Shown: positions 42,449 to 50,984, counted from the stretch's first letter. The stretch is 64,000 nt of DNA from Nonomuraea wenchangensis (GCF_900111685.1 NZ_FOHX01000019.1:50170-114169); one strand, 5' to 3'. Made by a program: numbers and translations. The notes: generated from the letters alone by a model not told the origin.

Positions 42449-42697
42449 TCAGGAATTGAGCTGCTTGCGTCCTTTGTCCGTCAGCGACGCCAGGTGCACA
42501 GCCACACCGAAGGTGGTGAAACCCGACCTGGCCGCAGCCGTGAACCCTGCGATCACTGCCTCTGACGGATGATCCCTGACCAACACGTCATAGGCCGCGA
42601 ACTCGTGGTCCCGGATGGCGGCGAGAACCATGTCCGTGGTCAACTCCGAGTGACTCACGATCTCCTCCAGCAGGTCGCCCTGCCCCCACAGTCTCAC
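42449..42697 (-). CDS. Small hypothetical protein
   Basis: An 82-residue helical protein (LLEEIVSHSELTTDMVLAAI, HPSEAVIAGFTAAARSGFTT, end LTDKGRKQLNS). The end recalls the last helix of winged-helix proteins. GTG start behind GAGGGAG. It may be a remnant of a larger gene, since the frame continues upstream without family-like sequence. Confidence 0.45.
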   Translation of the reverse strand: MRLWGQGDLLEEIVSHSELTTDMVLAAIRDHEFAAYDVLVRDHPSEAVIAGFTAAARSGFTTFGVAVHLASLTDKGRKQLNS

Positions 42698-42801
42698 CGT
42701 CTCGGCTCCCTCGCCAGATTCTGTACGGTCAGAGCTTGTCCCAAGGCCCGAACGTTCGCGCGGGCGAGCGGACCACCACGCTCGCCCGGCGACGCGCTTC
42801 G

Positions 42802-43983
42802 TCATGAACGCGTGAGGGGTCGGGTCCCCGACGCGCCGGTGGCCGCGAGGTGGCGGCGGCGGCTCGGCATCATCATGGTCGGGTGGGAGATGCTCCAGGC
42901 CGCGCTCGCGCAGATCAGCTCCTTGATACGCGCGGCGGTCCGCCCAGTGAAGACGGTGGACGTGACCTGGTCGTCGGGGGTCACGCGCTGGATGATCCCG
43001 TCGCGGCGCCCAAGACTGATGCACTGCACCGAGTAGCCGATCGTGGTCTCGGGAACCTTGCGACCGGTCAGGCGCGCGGCGATGACGTCGGCCGCCAGCC
43101 ACGCCATCGGATTCGCCGAGGCGCAGGACATCCGCAGCGGCCCGCCACCCGCTCCTTCGGCGTACGCGGCGTCGCCGACGGCGTACACGTCGGGGTGCGA
43201 GACCGATCGCATGCCGGCGTCGACGACGATCCGGCCGGTGTCGGACACCTTCAGGGTGGTGGCGGCCGCGATCGGGTGCACGGTGAAGCCCGCGGTCCAC
43301 ACGGTCACCTCGGCCCGGATCTCGCCGCCCGCGCCGGTGACCACGCCGTTCGCCTCGATCCGCGTGATGTCGACCTGCTCGTGAACCGTGATGCCGAGCC
43401 GGTCCAGAGCTCCGCGCAGGTGGCGCTGGGCCTTGTCGCTGAGCCAGCCGCCGACGCGGCCCCGGGCGGCGACCGCGACCTCCATCTCGGGGTGGACTTC
43501 GGCGATCTCGGTGGCCGCCTCGATGCCGGTCAGCCCGCCGCCCACGATCAGCACGGTCCCGCCGGGCCGCACCTCGCTCAGGCGCGCCCGCAGCCGGAGC
43601 GCGGCCTCCTTGCCGGCCACGTTGTGGGCGTGCTCCGCGACACCAGGGACGCCGGCGTCGGCGATGGTGCTGCCCAGGGCGTACACGAGGGTGTCATAGG
43701 CGAGGGTCTCACCGCCGAGCTCGACGGTCTTGCCTTCCACATCGACGGCGGTGACCCGCGCGGTCCTGACCTGTACGCCGGTGCCCGCGAAGACGTCGCG
43801 CAGCGGGCGGGGCCGCAGATCCTGCCCGCTCGCGAGCTGGTGCATACGGACCCGCTCGACGAACTCAGGGTCGCCGTTGACCAGGGTGATCTCGACGTCG
43901 TCGCGGTGCAGCCGCTTGGCGAGGCGACCGGCGGTGTTGGCTCCGGCGTACCCGGCTCCCAGGACGACGATGCGGTGCTTCAT
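42802..43983 (-). CDS. NAD(P)/FAD-dependent oxidoreductase (NDH-2-like)
   Basis: A 393-residue flavoprotein. VVLGAGYAGANTAGRLAKRL binds FAD, VLIVGGGLTGIEAATEIAEV binds NAD(P)H, and VYAVGDAAYAEGAGGG is the second FAD motif. It resembles type II NADH dehydrogenases and their actinobacterial relatives. The gene lies directly downstream of an ECF41-type sigma gene; oxidoreductases are among the usual ECF41 partners, so it is a probable target. Confidence 0.88.
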   Translation of the reverse strand: MKHRIVVLGAGYAGANTAGRLAKRLHRDDVEITLVNGDPEFVERVRMHQLASGQDLRPRPLRDVFAGTGVQVRTARVTAVDVEGKTVELGGETLAYDTLVYALGSTIADAGVPGVAEHAHNVAGKEAALRLRARLSEVRPGGTVLIVGGGLTGIEAATEIAEVHPEMEVAVAARGRVGGWLSDKAQRHLRGALDRLGITVHEQVDITRIEANGVVTGAGGEIRAEVTVWTAGFTVHPIAAATTLKVSDTGRIVVDAGMRSVSHPDVYAVGDAAYAEGAGGGPLRMSCASANPMAWLAADVIAARLTGRKVPETTIGYSVQCISLGRRDGIIQRVTPDDQVTSTVFTGRTAARIKELICASAAWSISHPTMMMPSRRRHLAATGASGTRPLTRS

Positions 43984-44064
43984 GGCTCGCTCCTATCTGG
44001 TTCGCGTTCACCTCCTGAACCGGACAGGCGCGCGATCCCTGACAGGAACCGCCTGTGATGTGGG

Positions 44065-45009
44065 TCACCAGCTCACCGGGAGCGGGCGATGAGGCCCAGC
44101 GGCCGCCCACTGGCGCGCGACGCGCTGAAGTTTGTCGGGGTTGACCTGGATGTGGATCGAGGCGACCCCGTCGGGGGTCGCCTCGAGGCAGAGCACGCCG
44201 ACGACCTGCTCGCCGACCTCGACCAGCACGGCAGGACCGCCGTTGACGACGACGGCGTGGAAGACGGGATCGCCGCCGACGAGGGCGCGCTTGGCGTCGC
44301 TCCGCTGGAACATCCCCCGCAGGTACTGCGCGATGCCCATGGCTCCGATGACCGGTTTCCTGCGCGCGACGACCTTCCCGCCGCCGTCGGCCACGCTGAC
44401 CGCGTCGTCGGCGAGCAGCTTGATCAGTGGCTTCGTGTCGCCGCTGAGGGCCGCGGCGAGGAACTCCTCGACGATCTTCCGCGCGGCGACCACGTCGATC
44501 TCCGTACGGGATCGTTCGACGGCCAGATGCTGCCTGGCACGCCGGTAGACCTGCTGGCAGTTCGACTCGGTGAGGTCCAGGATCTCGGCGATCTCGCGGT
44601 GCGCGTACCCGAACGCCTCGCGCAGCACGTACACGACGCGCTCATTGGGGGTCAGCCGCTCCATGAGGGTGAGCATCGCCATGGAGACCGACTCGCGCTG
44701 CTCGAAGGTGTCGGCGGGACCGAGCATCCGGTCCCCGTCCAGCACCGGCTCAGGCAGCCACTGCCCCACGTACGTCTCCCGCCTGGCCCGGGCCGAGGTG
44801 AGCTGGTTGAGGCAGAGATTGGTGAGCACCTTCGTCAGCCACGCTTCGGGCGTCTCGATCCGTTCCCGGTCGGCCGCGTGCCAGCGCAGGTACGTGTCCT
44901 GCACCGCGTCCTCCGCATCACCGGCCGACCCCAGCAGCCGGTAGGCGATCGCCTCCAACCGGCCCCTGAAGCTCTCAAACTGATCGATTTCGTACGTGCA
45001 GAGCGACAT
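44065..45009 (-). CDS. ECF41-type RNA polymerase sigma factor (SigJ-like)
   Basis: A 314-residue sigma factor. Sigma-2 is at residues 10-75 (AYRLLGSAGDAEDAVQDTYL), sigma-4 about 105-165 (LTPNERVVYVLREAFGYAHR). A fused SnoaL/NTF2-like C-terminal domain (about 195-300) controls activity in place of an anti-sigma factor. The family marks YVGQWLPEP between sigma-2 and sigma-4 and NPDKL near the end are present. ECF41 promoters are usually found before the partner gene; I could not find a convincing TGTCACA-type box. ATG at 45009; one at 45027 is possible. Confidence 0.92.
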   Translation of the reverse strand: MSLCTYEIDQFESFRGRLEAIAYRLLGSAGDAEDAVQDTYLRWHAADRERIETPEAWLTKVLTNLCLNQLTSARARRETYVGQWLPEPVLDGDRMLGPADTFEQRESVSMAMLTLMERLTPNERVVYVLREAFGYAHREIAEILDLTESNCQQVYRRARQHLAVERSRTEIDVVAARKIVEEFLAAALSGDTKPLIKLLADDAVSVADGGGKVVARRKPVIGAMGIAQYLRGMFQRSDAKRALVGGDPVFHAVVVNGGPAVLVEVGEQVVGVLCLEATPDGVASIHIQVNPDKLQRVARQWAAAGPHRPLPVSW

Positions 45010-45101
45010 CGCCCCATGATCCGCCATGCCCGCAGGTCACGTCCACACGGCCGGCTCCGGAATGCCGGACCGGAACAGCGTGAAATATAACCAGAACCCG
45101 A

Positions 45102-45132
45102 GTAAATGTAACCAGACCATGGTTACATTTAC
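45102..45132. promoter_or_regulatory. 31-bp inverted-repeat operator
   Basis: GTAAATGTAACCA (45102-45114), spacer GACCA, TGGTTACATTTAC (45120-45132): a perfect 13-bp inverted repeat ending two bases before the ATG at 45135. An extra half-site AAATATAACCAGA lies just upstream (from about 45083). It is AT-rich against a very GC-rich background. Probable operator of the broken AlbA_2 gene. Confidence 0.75.
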
Positions 45133-45134
45133 CC

Positions 45135-46431
45135 ATGGGCCAGCACGTGCACGAGTTGATCGCACGTCTCCGGACGACCAGGGGCGACTACGACGATGTC
45201 GAGGTCAAGTCGGCGGCAGGAGGGTTGCCGCAGTCGCTCGGCTCAACCCTGAGCGCGCTCGCGAACCATCCAGGTGGATGGGTTCCCGGTCATTGTCGCC
45301 AGGGTGCATGAATGCGATCCGTCAGCCAAGCCGTGTCGGATCGCGGCGTCGGGCACGGCATACATGCGGGGATATGACGGAGACTTCCCGCTGTCAGATT
45401 TGGAAGAACAGGCGTTCCTTGCCGCCCGGAAGCCGCCGCTCTTCGACCGGCAGCCTGTTACAGGAGCGACCCGCGAGGACCTGGACGACGACCTTGTCAC
45501 AGCCTTCCTACGTTCGGTGCGCGAACGGGATCCCCACGGCCTCGGCCGTTTCCCGGACGATGCCGAGTTGCTCCGACGTGCTGGAGTGACCCTGCCCGAC
45601 GGCACTCCGACCGTCGCGGGTCTTTTGGCTTTGGGGGTCCATCCACAGGAATGGTTTCCGCGCTTCGTCATTCAGGCTTCGGCGGAGCCGTTGCCGACCG
45701 ATCCCGCAGGATCGCGGGCTCGAAATCAGACAACGATCACTGGGGCCATTCCACGGATGCTGGAAGAGGCCCTGCGCTGGGCACGACGAACCTTTGACAC
45801 CAGCGTCGTGTCAGCGCCGGACGGGACTGTTCGTGATCAGCCCGCCTATCCGTACATCGCCTTCCGCGAGATCATCGCGAATGCTCTCATCCATCGCGAC
45901 CTCGATCATTGGTCGTCTGGCATGGCTGTGGAAGTTCGGCTCCGCCGTGACCGGTTGATTGTCTCCAACCCGGGGGGCCTGTATGGCATCACGGTCGATC
46001 GGCTAGGCCAGGATGCCGTCACCTCCGCACGCAATGCGCGACTCGTTGCGATCTGCCAACACGCTCGCACGCCAGAAACAGGCGCGCGAGTGATCGAGGC
46101 GCTGGCAACCGGTATTCCGATCGTGGCCAATGCCCTGGCAGAAGCCGAACTCCCACCTGCGCATTACATCGACGCCGCCATCCGATTCACCGTCGTCCTA
46201 CGGCAGCAGACAGTTCCCGTCATCCACCCGGGCTCCAATCTGAACGAGACGGAGCTGCGCGTCTATGACGCCTTGGCGGCCCGGACACGCAGTGTCGCCG
46301 ACCTCAAGCAGGAACTGGACCTGTCCGCACCCAACATTCGTAAGGCACTCCGCGAACTGCGATCGAGAGGGCTCGTTGAGCAGTTGGGGGGCCAAGGACG
46401 GCCGACAACCTACCGGAGAGTCTCGGAATAG
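45135..46431 (+). pseudogene. AlbA_2/Schlafen-type ATP-binding regulator, broken by deletion/frameshift
   Basis: The frame from ATG 45135 encodes the start of an AlbA_2 domain (DDVEVKSAAGGLPQSLGSTL, SALANHPGG) but stops at 45311. The rest of the protein lies in the +1 frame from about 45273: VDGFPVIVARVHECDPSAKP, the GHKL-like part (FREIIANALIHRDLDHW, LIVSNPGGLYGI) and a C-terminal winged helix (LKQELDLSAPNIRKALRELR), to 46431. About 35-40 residues of AlbA_2 between NHPGG and VDG are missing, at a GTGG shared by both sides. An ATG at 45274 could still yield a 385-residue product. The intact operator suggests recent decay. Confidence 0.8.
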
Positions 46432-46557
46432 AGGGATGCTGATGTCTTTGCACGCCGGTTCGCCCCGTCGGCGTCACTGATGCTCAGGCGCGCGTGGCCG
46501 CTTGCGCGAGCCAATGACCTAACAGTCCGAAGAGTGATCGCCACGGGGTTTTCTGAT

Positions 46558-46603
46558 GCAGGTGGGCGGTACTGGGTGCGAACCAGTGACCCCTCGCTTG
46601 TAA
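46558..46603. repeat. att-like copy of the tRNA-Val 3' part
   Basis: 46 bases repeat 47852-47897 with one mismatch (G at 46578, T in the tRNA). The copy starts just before the tRNA 3' end and stops at the anticodon stem/loop. This is the mark left by integration of an element into the tRNA 3' end. The rest of 46432-46715 shows no gene. Confidence 0.8.
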
Positions 46604-46709
46604 ACCACATCACGGTCAGGTGGGACGGTCAGCGATACGACCTCTCACCTGGCCGTTCATTCCCTGAACGATCATCGACGTCCGCGCCCGTCCACGGCGG
46701 TTGTCACCC

Positions 46710-46722
46710 AGTTAGTCACTCA
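46710..46722. repeat. 13-bp direct repeat inside element (copy 1)
   Basis: AGTTAGTCACTCA, also at 47792-47804 over the integrase stop codon. Here it covers the gntR stop codon. Confidence 0.6.
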
Positions 46723-46997
46723 GGCTTCGAGCGCTTCGCCTGCTCGGCCTCGATCTCCTTGCGCTCTTCGGGCGTGGTCACGAAGCTACCCATGCCGGGC
46801 TCCGTACGGATCAGCCCGTCCGCGCGAAGGGCGCGCATGACCTTCTGGCCGGTGGCATTGGCGATACCGAACTCTTCGATGAGATCGATCAGGGACGGGA
46901 TGCGCTCCCCTGCCTTGTAGTCGCCCGTGCGGATGCGCTCGGCGATGATCGCGTGCACCTGCCGCCACCTGGGCTGATTCGCCTTCAACTCCACCAT
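46716..46997 (-). CDS. GntR-family repressor of the integrated element
   Basis: A 93-residue protein made almost only of a GntR winged helix (WRQVHAIIAERIRTGDYKAG, IPSLIDLIEEFGIANATGQK, MGSFVTTPEE wing) with a short charged tail. Stand-alone GntR repressors are typical of actinomycete integrative elements (KorSA type). Upstream (47041-47071) are a repeated GCGCGCTA and the inverted repeat GCTAT/ATAGC. It sits between the two att-like copies. Confidence 0.83.
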   Translation of the reverse strand: MVELKANQPRWRQVHAIIAERIRTGDYKAGERIPSLIDLIEEFGIANATGQKVMRALRADGLIRTEPGMGSFVTTPEERKEIEAEQAKRSKPE

Positions 46998-47040
46998 TGC
47001 AGCAACGTTAGGGAGACATGCCGCGCCATGGCGATGGACA

Positions 47041-47071
47041 GCGCGCTAGGTACGCTATGGCGCGCTATAGC
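47041..47071 (-). promoter_or_regulatory. Possible GntR operator
   Basis: Direct repeat GCGCGCTA at 47041-47048 and 47060-47067, and inverted repeat GCTAT (47054-47058) with ATAGC (47067-47071), between divergent gntR and the gene at 47094. Confidence 0.4.
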
Positions 47072-47093
47072 TTGAGAGGCTTATGATGCGGCC

Positions 47094-47405
47094 ATGACAC
47101 CAGCCCAGAACCTCCTCGGCCTCGGAATCGGTGAGTGCGCGAGCCGCCACGTACGCATGCTGAGAAAAGATCATCAACGCGTGGAGTGGGCGTCACCATG
47201 CGGCACTATCGAACGACTTCGCCCGCTGGCCTGGACCTGCCCGTGCAAGGCCACGGTGTACGAGCTGTGCTCCAGCGGGGCCAGAGGTCTCATCCGGCGT
47301 ACTGTCCAGCACAGCGCAGGGCACGTGGTACACGAGACGCGCATGATGTCGATCAACGATGCCTGGACCCTCTGGGCCGCTCTCTTGGATGGCGCCGCCC
47401 GCTGA
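47094..47405 (+). CDS. Hypothetical protein of the integrated element
   Basis: A 103-residue protein, Cys-rich in the middle (WTCPCKATVYELCSSGARGL), no known family. Divergent from the GntR gene and inside the att-flanked segment, so probably element cargo. Fair ribosome site only. Confidence 0.5.
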   Translation: MTPAQNLLGLGIGECASRHVRMLRKDHQRVEWASPCGTIERLRPLAWTCPCKATVYELCSSGARGLIRRTVQHSAGHVVHETRMMSINDAWTLWAALLDGAAR

Positions 47406-47725
47406 GCCATCAGAGAGGCATCTCCTCTCCAGAGGCGACAAGTGCGGCCACCGTCTTGTCACCTCGTACGCCGTCGACTCACCGCGTAGCGGCAGCGGGC
47501 CGGGGACGGAGCGTCAAGCCCGGCTTCGCGTGTACGTTCGCCGGTCGCCATTCCTCGGCCATGTGTTGCCCTGCGGTCTGAGCCGGGCTTGATGCGGAGG
47601 AGCCGGGCTGCTGGGCTTGCCTGAGTCGATGGTGTGCGAGGTGATCACCCACCGCATGTCGTGGCGTACGACGAGAGTCGTGCCGCCTGGCTGCCGGTGG
47701 CGCAGGCGGGCTGGGAGCACAGTGA

Positions 47726-47797
47726 CTCTACCGGCACCAGATCCGGCCCGTGATCATGCAGGGAGCTGCGGCGATGGACAAGATCTTCGGGAGTTAG
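47726..47797 (+). pseudogene. Integrase 3' remnant (tyrosine recombinase)
   Basis: The frame reads LYRHQIRPVIMQGAAAMDKI then FGS and TAG. This matches the C-terminal end of actinomycete element integrases (YRH-E/Q-x-RP-x(4)-GA-x-x-MD-x-(I/L)F), including the catalytic Tyr region. A stop codon (TGA, 47723-47725) directly precedes it, and no longer integrase frame is found. It lies next to the tRNA junction, where int normally sits. The remaining 47406-47725 has no recognisable gene. Confidence 0.6.
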
Positions 47798-47804
47798 TCA
47801 CTCA
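47792..47804. repeat. 13-bp direct repeat inside element (copy 2)
   Basis: AGTTAGTCACTCA over the integrase stop; a second GTCACTCA follows at once. Confidence 0.6.
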
Positions 47805-47851
47805 CTCAGTCACTCAGACGCCGTTTCCAAGATCAGAGATCAAACGTTTAC

Positions 47852-47897
47852 GCAGGTGGGCGGTACTGGGTTCGAACCAGTGACCCCTCGCTTGTAA
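47852..47897. repeat. att-like site in tRNA-Val
   Basis: The 3' part of the intact tRNA-Val gene, repeated at 46558-46603. Confidence 0.8.
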
Positions 47898-47928
47898 GGC
47901 GAGTGCTCTACCGCTGAGCTAACCGCCC
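47857..47928 (-). tRNA. tRNA-Val (anticodon TAC)
   Basis: 72 nt forming a full cloverleaf: acceptor GGGCGGT/ACCGCCC, D-arm GCTCAGCGGTAGAGC, anticodon stem CTCGC/GCGAG with loop CTTACAA (anticodon TAC), T-arm ACTGG-TTCGAAC-CCAGT, A73. CC but not the full CCA follows. It is the integration target of the decayed element on its 3' side. Confidence 0.96.
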
Positions 47929-47945
47929 CTGATCGGCACTACACC

Positions 47946-48914
47946 TTACGACACCAACGGGGCCGATCGCACATCCACGTCCCACCCGGGCCCCAGCTCC
48001 GGCCGGCCGGCGGCGCGCCAGCCCAGGAGGGCGGCGCCGAGCATGCCGGCGTCGACGCCCAGCGCGGCCGGGAGCAGCGGCGGGGCGTCGCGGAAGGCGA
48101 GGCGCTTGACCAGGCGCGTGCGTACGGGGTCGAACAGGGCCGGGCCGGCCTCGGCGAGGCCGCCCCCGAGGACGATGGCCGAGGGGTCGAGCAGCAGCGT
48201 GTACGTGGCCAGGGCGAGCGACAGCGCCTCCACGGCCTCGTCCCAGATCTCGATGGCGATCGGGTCGTCGGAGGTGACGACCTGCTCGGCCCTGACGCCT
48301 TCGAGGCCGGCCCGCTGGCTGTAGCGGCGGCCAACGGAGGCGGCCGACGCGTACGTCTCCAGGCAGCCGAGCTGGCCGCAGGCGCACTGTTCGCCGTCAG
48401 GGAAGACCGGGGTGTGGCCGATCTCGCCGGCCCAGCCGGAGGAGCCGCCGTACGGCTCGCCGCGGATGACGGTGGCGCCGGCGATGCCGGTGCCGATGGG
48501 GAGGAAGAGGAAGTCGGCCACGTCGCGGCCGGCGCCGAGCACGCTCTCGGCGAGGCCGCCCGTACGGACGTCGTGGCCCAGCATGACCGGGATGTCCAGC
48601 GTGGTGAACGCCGAGGCGGGGACGTCCCGCCAGCCGAGGTTGGTGGCGTAGATGGCGGCGTGCTCGGAGACCAGGCCGGGCACGGCGAGGCCCACGCCGG
48701 CGGGCTCCCCGTCACCCGCGGCGGCGAGGTGGCCGATGAAGTCGGAGATGGCGGCCACGACCGCGTCCCCGCCCTCGGTGCGCGGGGTGGGGCGCCGCTC
48801 GCTCAGCAGCACCTTGCCGGAGTCGCTGACCAGGCCGCCCTTCATGGACGTGCCACCCACGTCGAGCGCGACGACGAACGACGAGCTACTCGACGTACTA
48901 CTCAATGCGGACAC
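47946..48914 (-). CDS. ROK-family sugar kinase (glucokinase-like)
   Basis: A 322-residue ROK protein without an N-terminal HTH, so an enzyme rather than a repressor. ATP motifs are VVALDVGGTSMKGGLV and LPIGTGIAGATVI; the zinc motif is CACGQLGCLE, preceded by GEIGHTPVFPDGEQ; IVLGGGLAEAGPALF follows. Probably phosphorylates glucose or a related hexose. GTG start. Confidence 0.9.
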   Translation of the reverse strand: MSALSSTSSSSSFVVALDVGGTSMKGGLVSDSGKVLLSERRPTPRTEGGDAVVAAISDFIGHLAAAGDGEPAGVGLAVPGLVSEHAAIYATNLGWRDVPASAFTTLDIPVMLGHDVRTGGLAESVLGAGRDVADFLFLPIGTGIAGATVIRGEPYGGSSGWAGEIGHTPVFPDGEQCACGQLGCLETYASAASVGRRYSQRAGLEGVRAEQVVTSDDPIAIEIWDEAVEALSLALATYTLLLDPSAIVLGGGLAEAGPALFDPVRTRLVKRLAFRDAPPLLPAALGVDAGMLGAALLGWRAAGRPELGPGWDVDVRSAPLVS

Positions 48915-48968
48915 GATAGGAGACGATAGCGCAGCTCATCCGGTGGCCGGGAAGTCGCCTGACGGGGG

Positions 48969-49289
48969 TCAGGCGCGGCCGAGCACGCGGTTGAGCGCGG
49001 CCTCCACCTCCGCCGACAGTCCCGGCGGCGTCTCCATCGCAGGCGGGCAGCCTGGCGCCTTGCCCGAGCGGGCCATCCAGACGGCTCCGCAGGCCCGGCA
49101 CTCCACCTCCCCGAGCCGGCAGATGAGCGCCGTGGACCCGCAGGTGCCGCAGTGGTCCAGGTCGAGGTCGTGCAGGCGTTGACAGTCCGGGCAGATCAGG
49201 ACCTGGGACTCCGCGCGCACCCCGCGCTGCCACGGGCTGGAGCCGCGGACCGGGTCCGTCTGCCGGGCCCCGCAGCGGTAGCAGGGCAT
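48969..49289 (-). CDS. Double zinc-ribbon protein
   Basis: A 106-residue protein with four CxxC pairs (CYRC, CPDC, CGTC, CRAC), enough for two zinc ribbons, then a helical tail (LSAEVEAALNRVLGRA). Probably binds nucleic acid or protein. It is 26 bp downstream of the peroxiredoxin gene in the same direction. Confidence 0.7.
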   Translation of the reverse strand: MPCYRCGARQTDPVRGSSPWQRGVRAESQVLICPDCQRLHDLDLDHCGTCGSTALICRLGEVECRACGAVWMARSGKAPGCPPAMETPPGLSAEVEAALNRVLGRA

Positions 49290-49315
49290 CGTTGCCTCCG
49301 AAGTCAGTGCCGGTG

Positions 49316-49780
49316 TCAGTGGATGTCGGCGAGCGCCTTGACGTAGTCGGCGACGTCGCGCGCGGCGGAGATCGGGTTGATCACCGACCATCGGGTCACG
49401 CCCTCGCCGTCGATGATGAAGGTGCCCCTGCGTGCGAGCCCCTTCGTGTCATCGAACACACCGTACGCCTGGGCGACCTGTCCGTGTGGCCAGAAATCGG
49501 AGAGCAGCGAGAAGGGATAACCCTCGCGATCCGCCCAGGCACGGAGGGTGAAGACGGAGTCGACGGACACCGTCAGCACCCGCACGTCGTCGCCGAAGGC
49601 GGTGTCGCGCAACGCGTCCAGCTCGCTGCCGCAGATGCCGCTGAAGGCAAGCGGATAGAAGACCAGCACGACCTTGCGGCCCCTGAGCCCGGACAGGCGC
49701 ACCGGAGCGCCGTGCTGGTCCTGCAGCTCGAAGTCGGGAGCCGGGGCGCCGACCTCGACAGGATGTGCGTTCACGCCCAT
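49316..49780 (-). CDS. ahpE: AhpE-type peroxiredoxin
   Basis: A 154-residue one-Cys peroxiredoxin that reduces peroxides and peroxynitrite. FYPLAFSGICGSELDALRD holds the peroxidatic Cys50 in the AhpE-type PLAFxGIC motif; no resolving Cys is seen. In mycobacteria AhpE is recycled by mycothiol/mycoredoxin. A GTG at 49774 has the better-spaced AGGA and may be the true start. Neighbours DUF3052 and aceE match the mycobacterial order. Confidence 0.9.
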   Translation of the reverse strand: MGVNAHPVEVGAPAPDFELQDQHGAPVRLSGLRGRKVVLVFYPLAFSGICGSELDALRDTAFGDDVRVLTVSVDSVFTLRAWADREGYPFSLLSDFWPHGQVAQAYGVFDDTKGLARRGTFIIDGEGVTRWSVINPISAARDVADYVKALADIH

Positions 49781-49838
49781 ATCCTGCCGCATGCCGGGCG
49801 CCGTGACTCCCCGGGTGGTCGAAGCTCTCTGCGGGTCC

Positions 49839-50267
49839 TTACCTCCGGCCCTTTGGCGTCACGAGCCGGGTGCCGGACCAGTCGGGGGCTGCCGAGACAC
49901 TGCTGGTCTGCGACAGGCCCGCGGTGGCGGCGTCCTCCCCGATGTCGCTCGGCTCCACATGGCCCTCGCGTCCGGACTTAGGGGTGAGCAGCCAGATCTG
50001 GCCGCCCTCGGCGAGTGCACGCATGGCGTTGGTCAGCGTGTCGAAGAGGTCTCCGTCGCCGTCGCGCCACCACAGCAGCACCACGTCCACGACCTCGTCG
50101 CTTTCCTCGTCCAGCAGTTCGGTGCCGGTCAGGTTCTCGATGGAGTCACGGAGATCGTCGTCGACGTCCTCGTCCCAGCCGATCTCCTGCACCACCTGAC
50201 CCGGCTTGAGGCCGAGTCGTTCGGCCAGGCCGCGCTCGCCCTGCGCCTGACCCGCGGTCGCGCTCAC
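49839..50267 (-). CDS. DUF3052 family protein
   Basis: A 142-residue acidic protein (LAERLGLKPGQVVQEIGWDE, DVDDDLRDSIENLTGTELLD, VDVVLLWWRDGDGDLFDTLT, GGQIWLLTPKSGREGHVEPS) with an alpha/beta fold. It is conserved beside ahpE and aceE in actinobacteria; function unknown. The GTG at 50267 lies seven bases after AGGAGG. Confidence 0.87.
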   Translation of the reverse strand: MSATAGQAQGERGLAERLGLKPGQVVQEIGWDEDVDDDLRDSIENLTGTELLDEESDEVVDVVLLWWRDGDGDLFDTLTNAMRALAEGGQIWLLTPKSGREGHVEPSDIGEDAATAGLSQTSSVSAAPDWSGTRLVTPKGRR

Positions 50268-50384
50268 GTTTATCCCTCCTGCTTGAGTGGCCCCGCTTAT
50301 GCGGTTTATCGCTTCGGGACAGTCCACACGCTGTGACCCTCAGTCGTCAACGGTCGCCACGGGTACGGCCGTACTCGGCCAGTT

Positions 50385-50792
50385 TCAATGCGACAAAAAC
50401 GACAGGCGAACCTGGCGTTGCGTGTTGTCGACGTTGAGGTCCACGACGGCGATGGACTGCCACGTGCCGAGCGCCAGCCGCCCGCCGAGCACCGGTACGG
50501 TCGCGTACGGCGGAATCAGCGCGGGCATGACGTGCGACCTGCCGTGACCGCGCGAGCCGTGCCGATGACGCCAACGGTCGTCGGCCGGCAGCAGCTCCCG
50601 CAGTGCCGCGATCAGGTCGTCGTCGCTGCCGGAGCCCAGCTCCAGCAGGGCGACTCCGGCGGTGGCGTGCGGCACGAAGATGTGCAACAGGCCGTCCTCG
50701 CCCTGACCGTGTACGAATTCGGCGCACTGGCCGGTGATGTCGTGCACGGTCTCTCGCGAACCTGTGGCCACAGAGATGATTTCTGATCTCAC
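50385..50792 (-). CDS. YjbQ/UPF0047 family protein
   Basis: A 135-residue protein of the YjbQ family with the signature HIFVPHATAGVALLELGSGS, HGRSHVMPALIPP and ALGTWQSIAVVDLNVDNTQR. Conserved His/Asp residues suggest a metal site; E. coli YjbQ has weak thiamine-phosphate synthase activity, and the true role is open. Confidence 0.88.
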   Translation of the reverse strand: MRSEIISVATGSRETVHDITGQCAEFVHGQGEDGLLHIFVPHATAGVALLELGSGSDDDLIAALRELLPADDRWRHRHGSRGHGRSHVMPALIPPYATVPVLGGRLALGTWQSIAVVDLNVDNTQRQVRLSFLSH

Positions 50793-50801
50793 GAACTAAT
50801 C

Positions 50802-50984
50802 TTACGTAGGCACATCGACGGCATCAGGGCCGGGAAAGACCGGCCCGCTGCGCCCGTCGCCGGAGCGTGCCACGCGGGGCGGCTCCCCGTACGAGCCCCT
50901 GACCTCCGTGATGACACCGCTCCTGTCCTTTTCCTCCACGCCGTCGGCGTGTGCCAGGAGACGGTCTCCTGCCGTTGCCTTCAT
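50802..50984 (-). CDS. DUF1918 family protein
   Basis: A 60-residue protein with the DUF1918 pattern: MKATAGDRLLAHADGVEEKD, SGVITEVRGSYGEPPRVARS, and VFPGPDAVDV. It has an SH3-like barrel and unknown function, and is common in actinobacteria. The usual Trp before DDG is replaced (ARSGDG). Confidence 0.82.
   Translation of the reverse strand: MKATAGDRLLAHADGVEEKDRSGVITEVRGSYGEPPRVARSGDGRSGPVFPGPDAVDVPT

Noticed and set aside
43984..44064. ECF41-type promoter before the FAD oxidoreductase
   Set aside because: CTGTC words are present, but none gives TGTCACA-N16-CGTC with correct spacing.
47617..47883. Plus-strand gene running into tRNA-Val
   Set aside because: The reading frame has no family-like sequence; a different frame here encodes the integrase tail, and the frame overlaps the tRNA.
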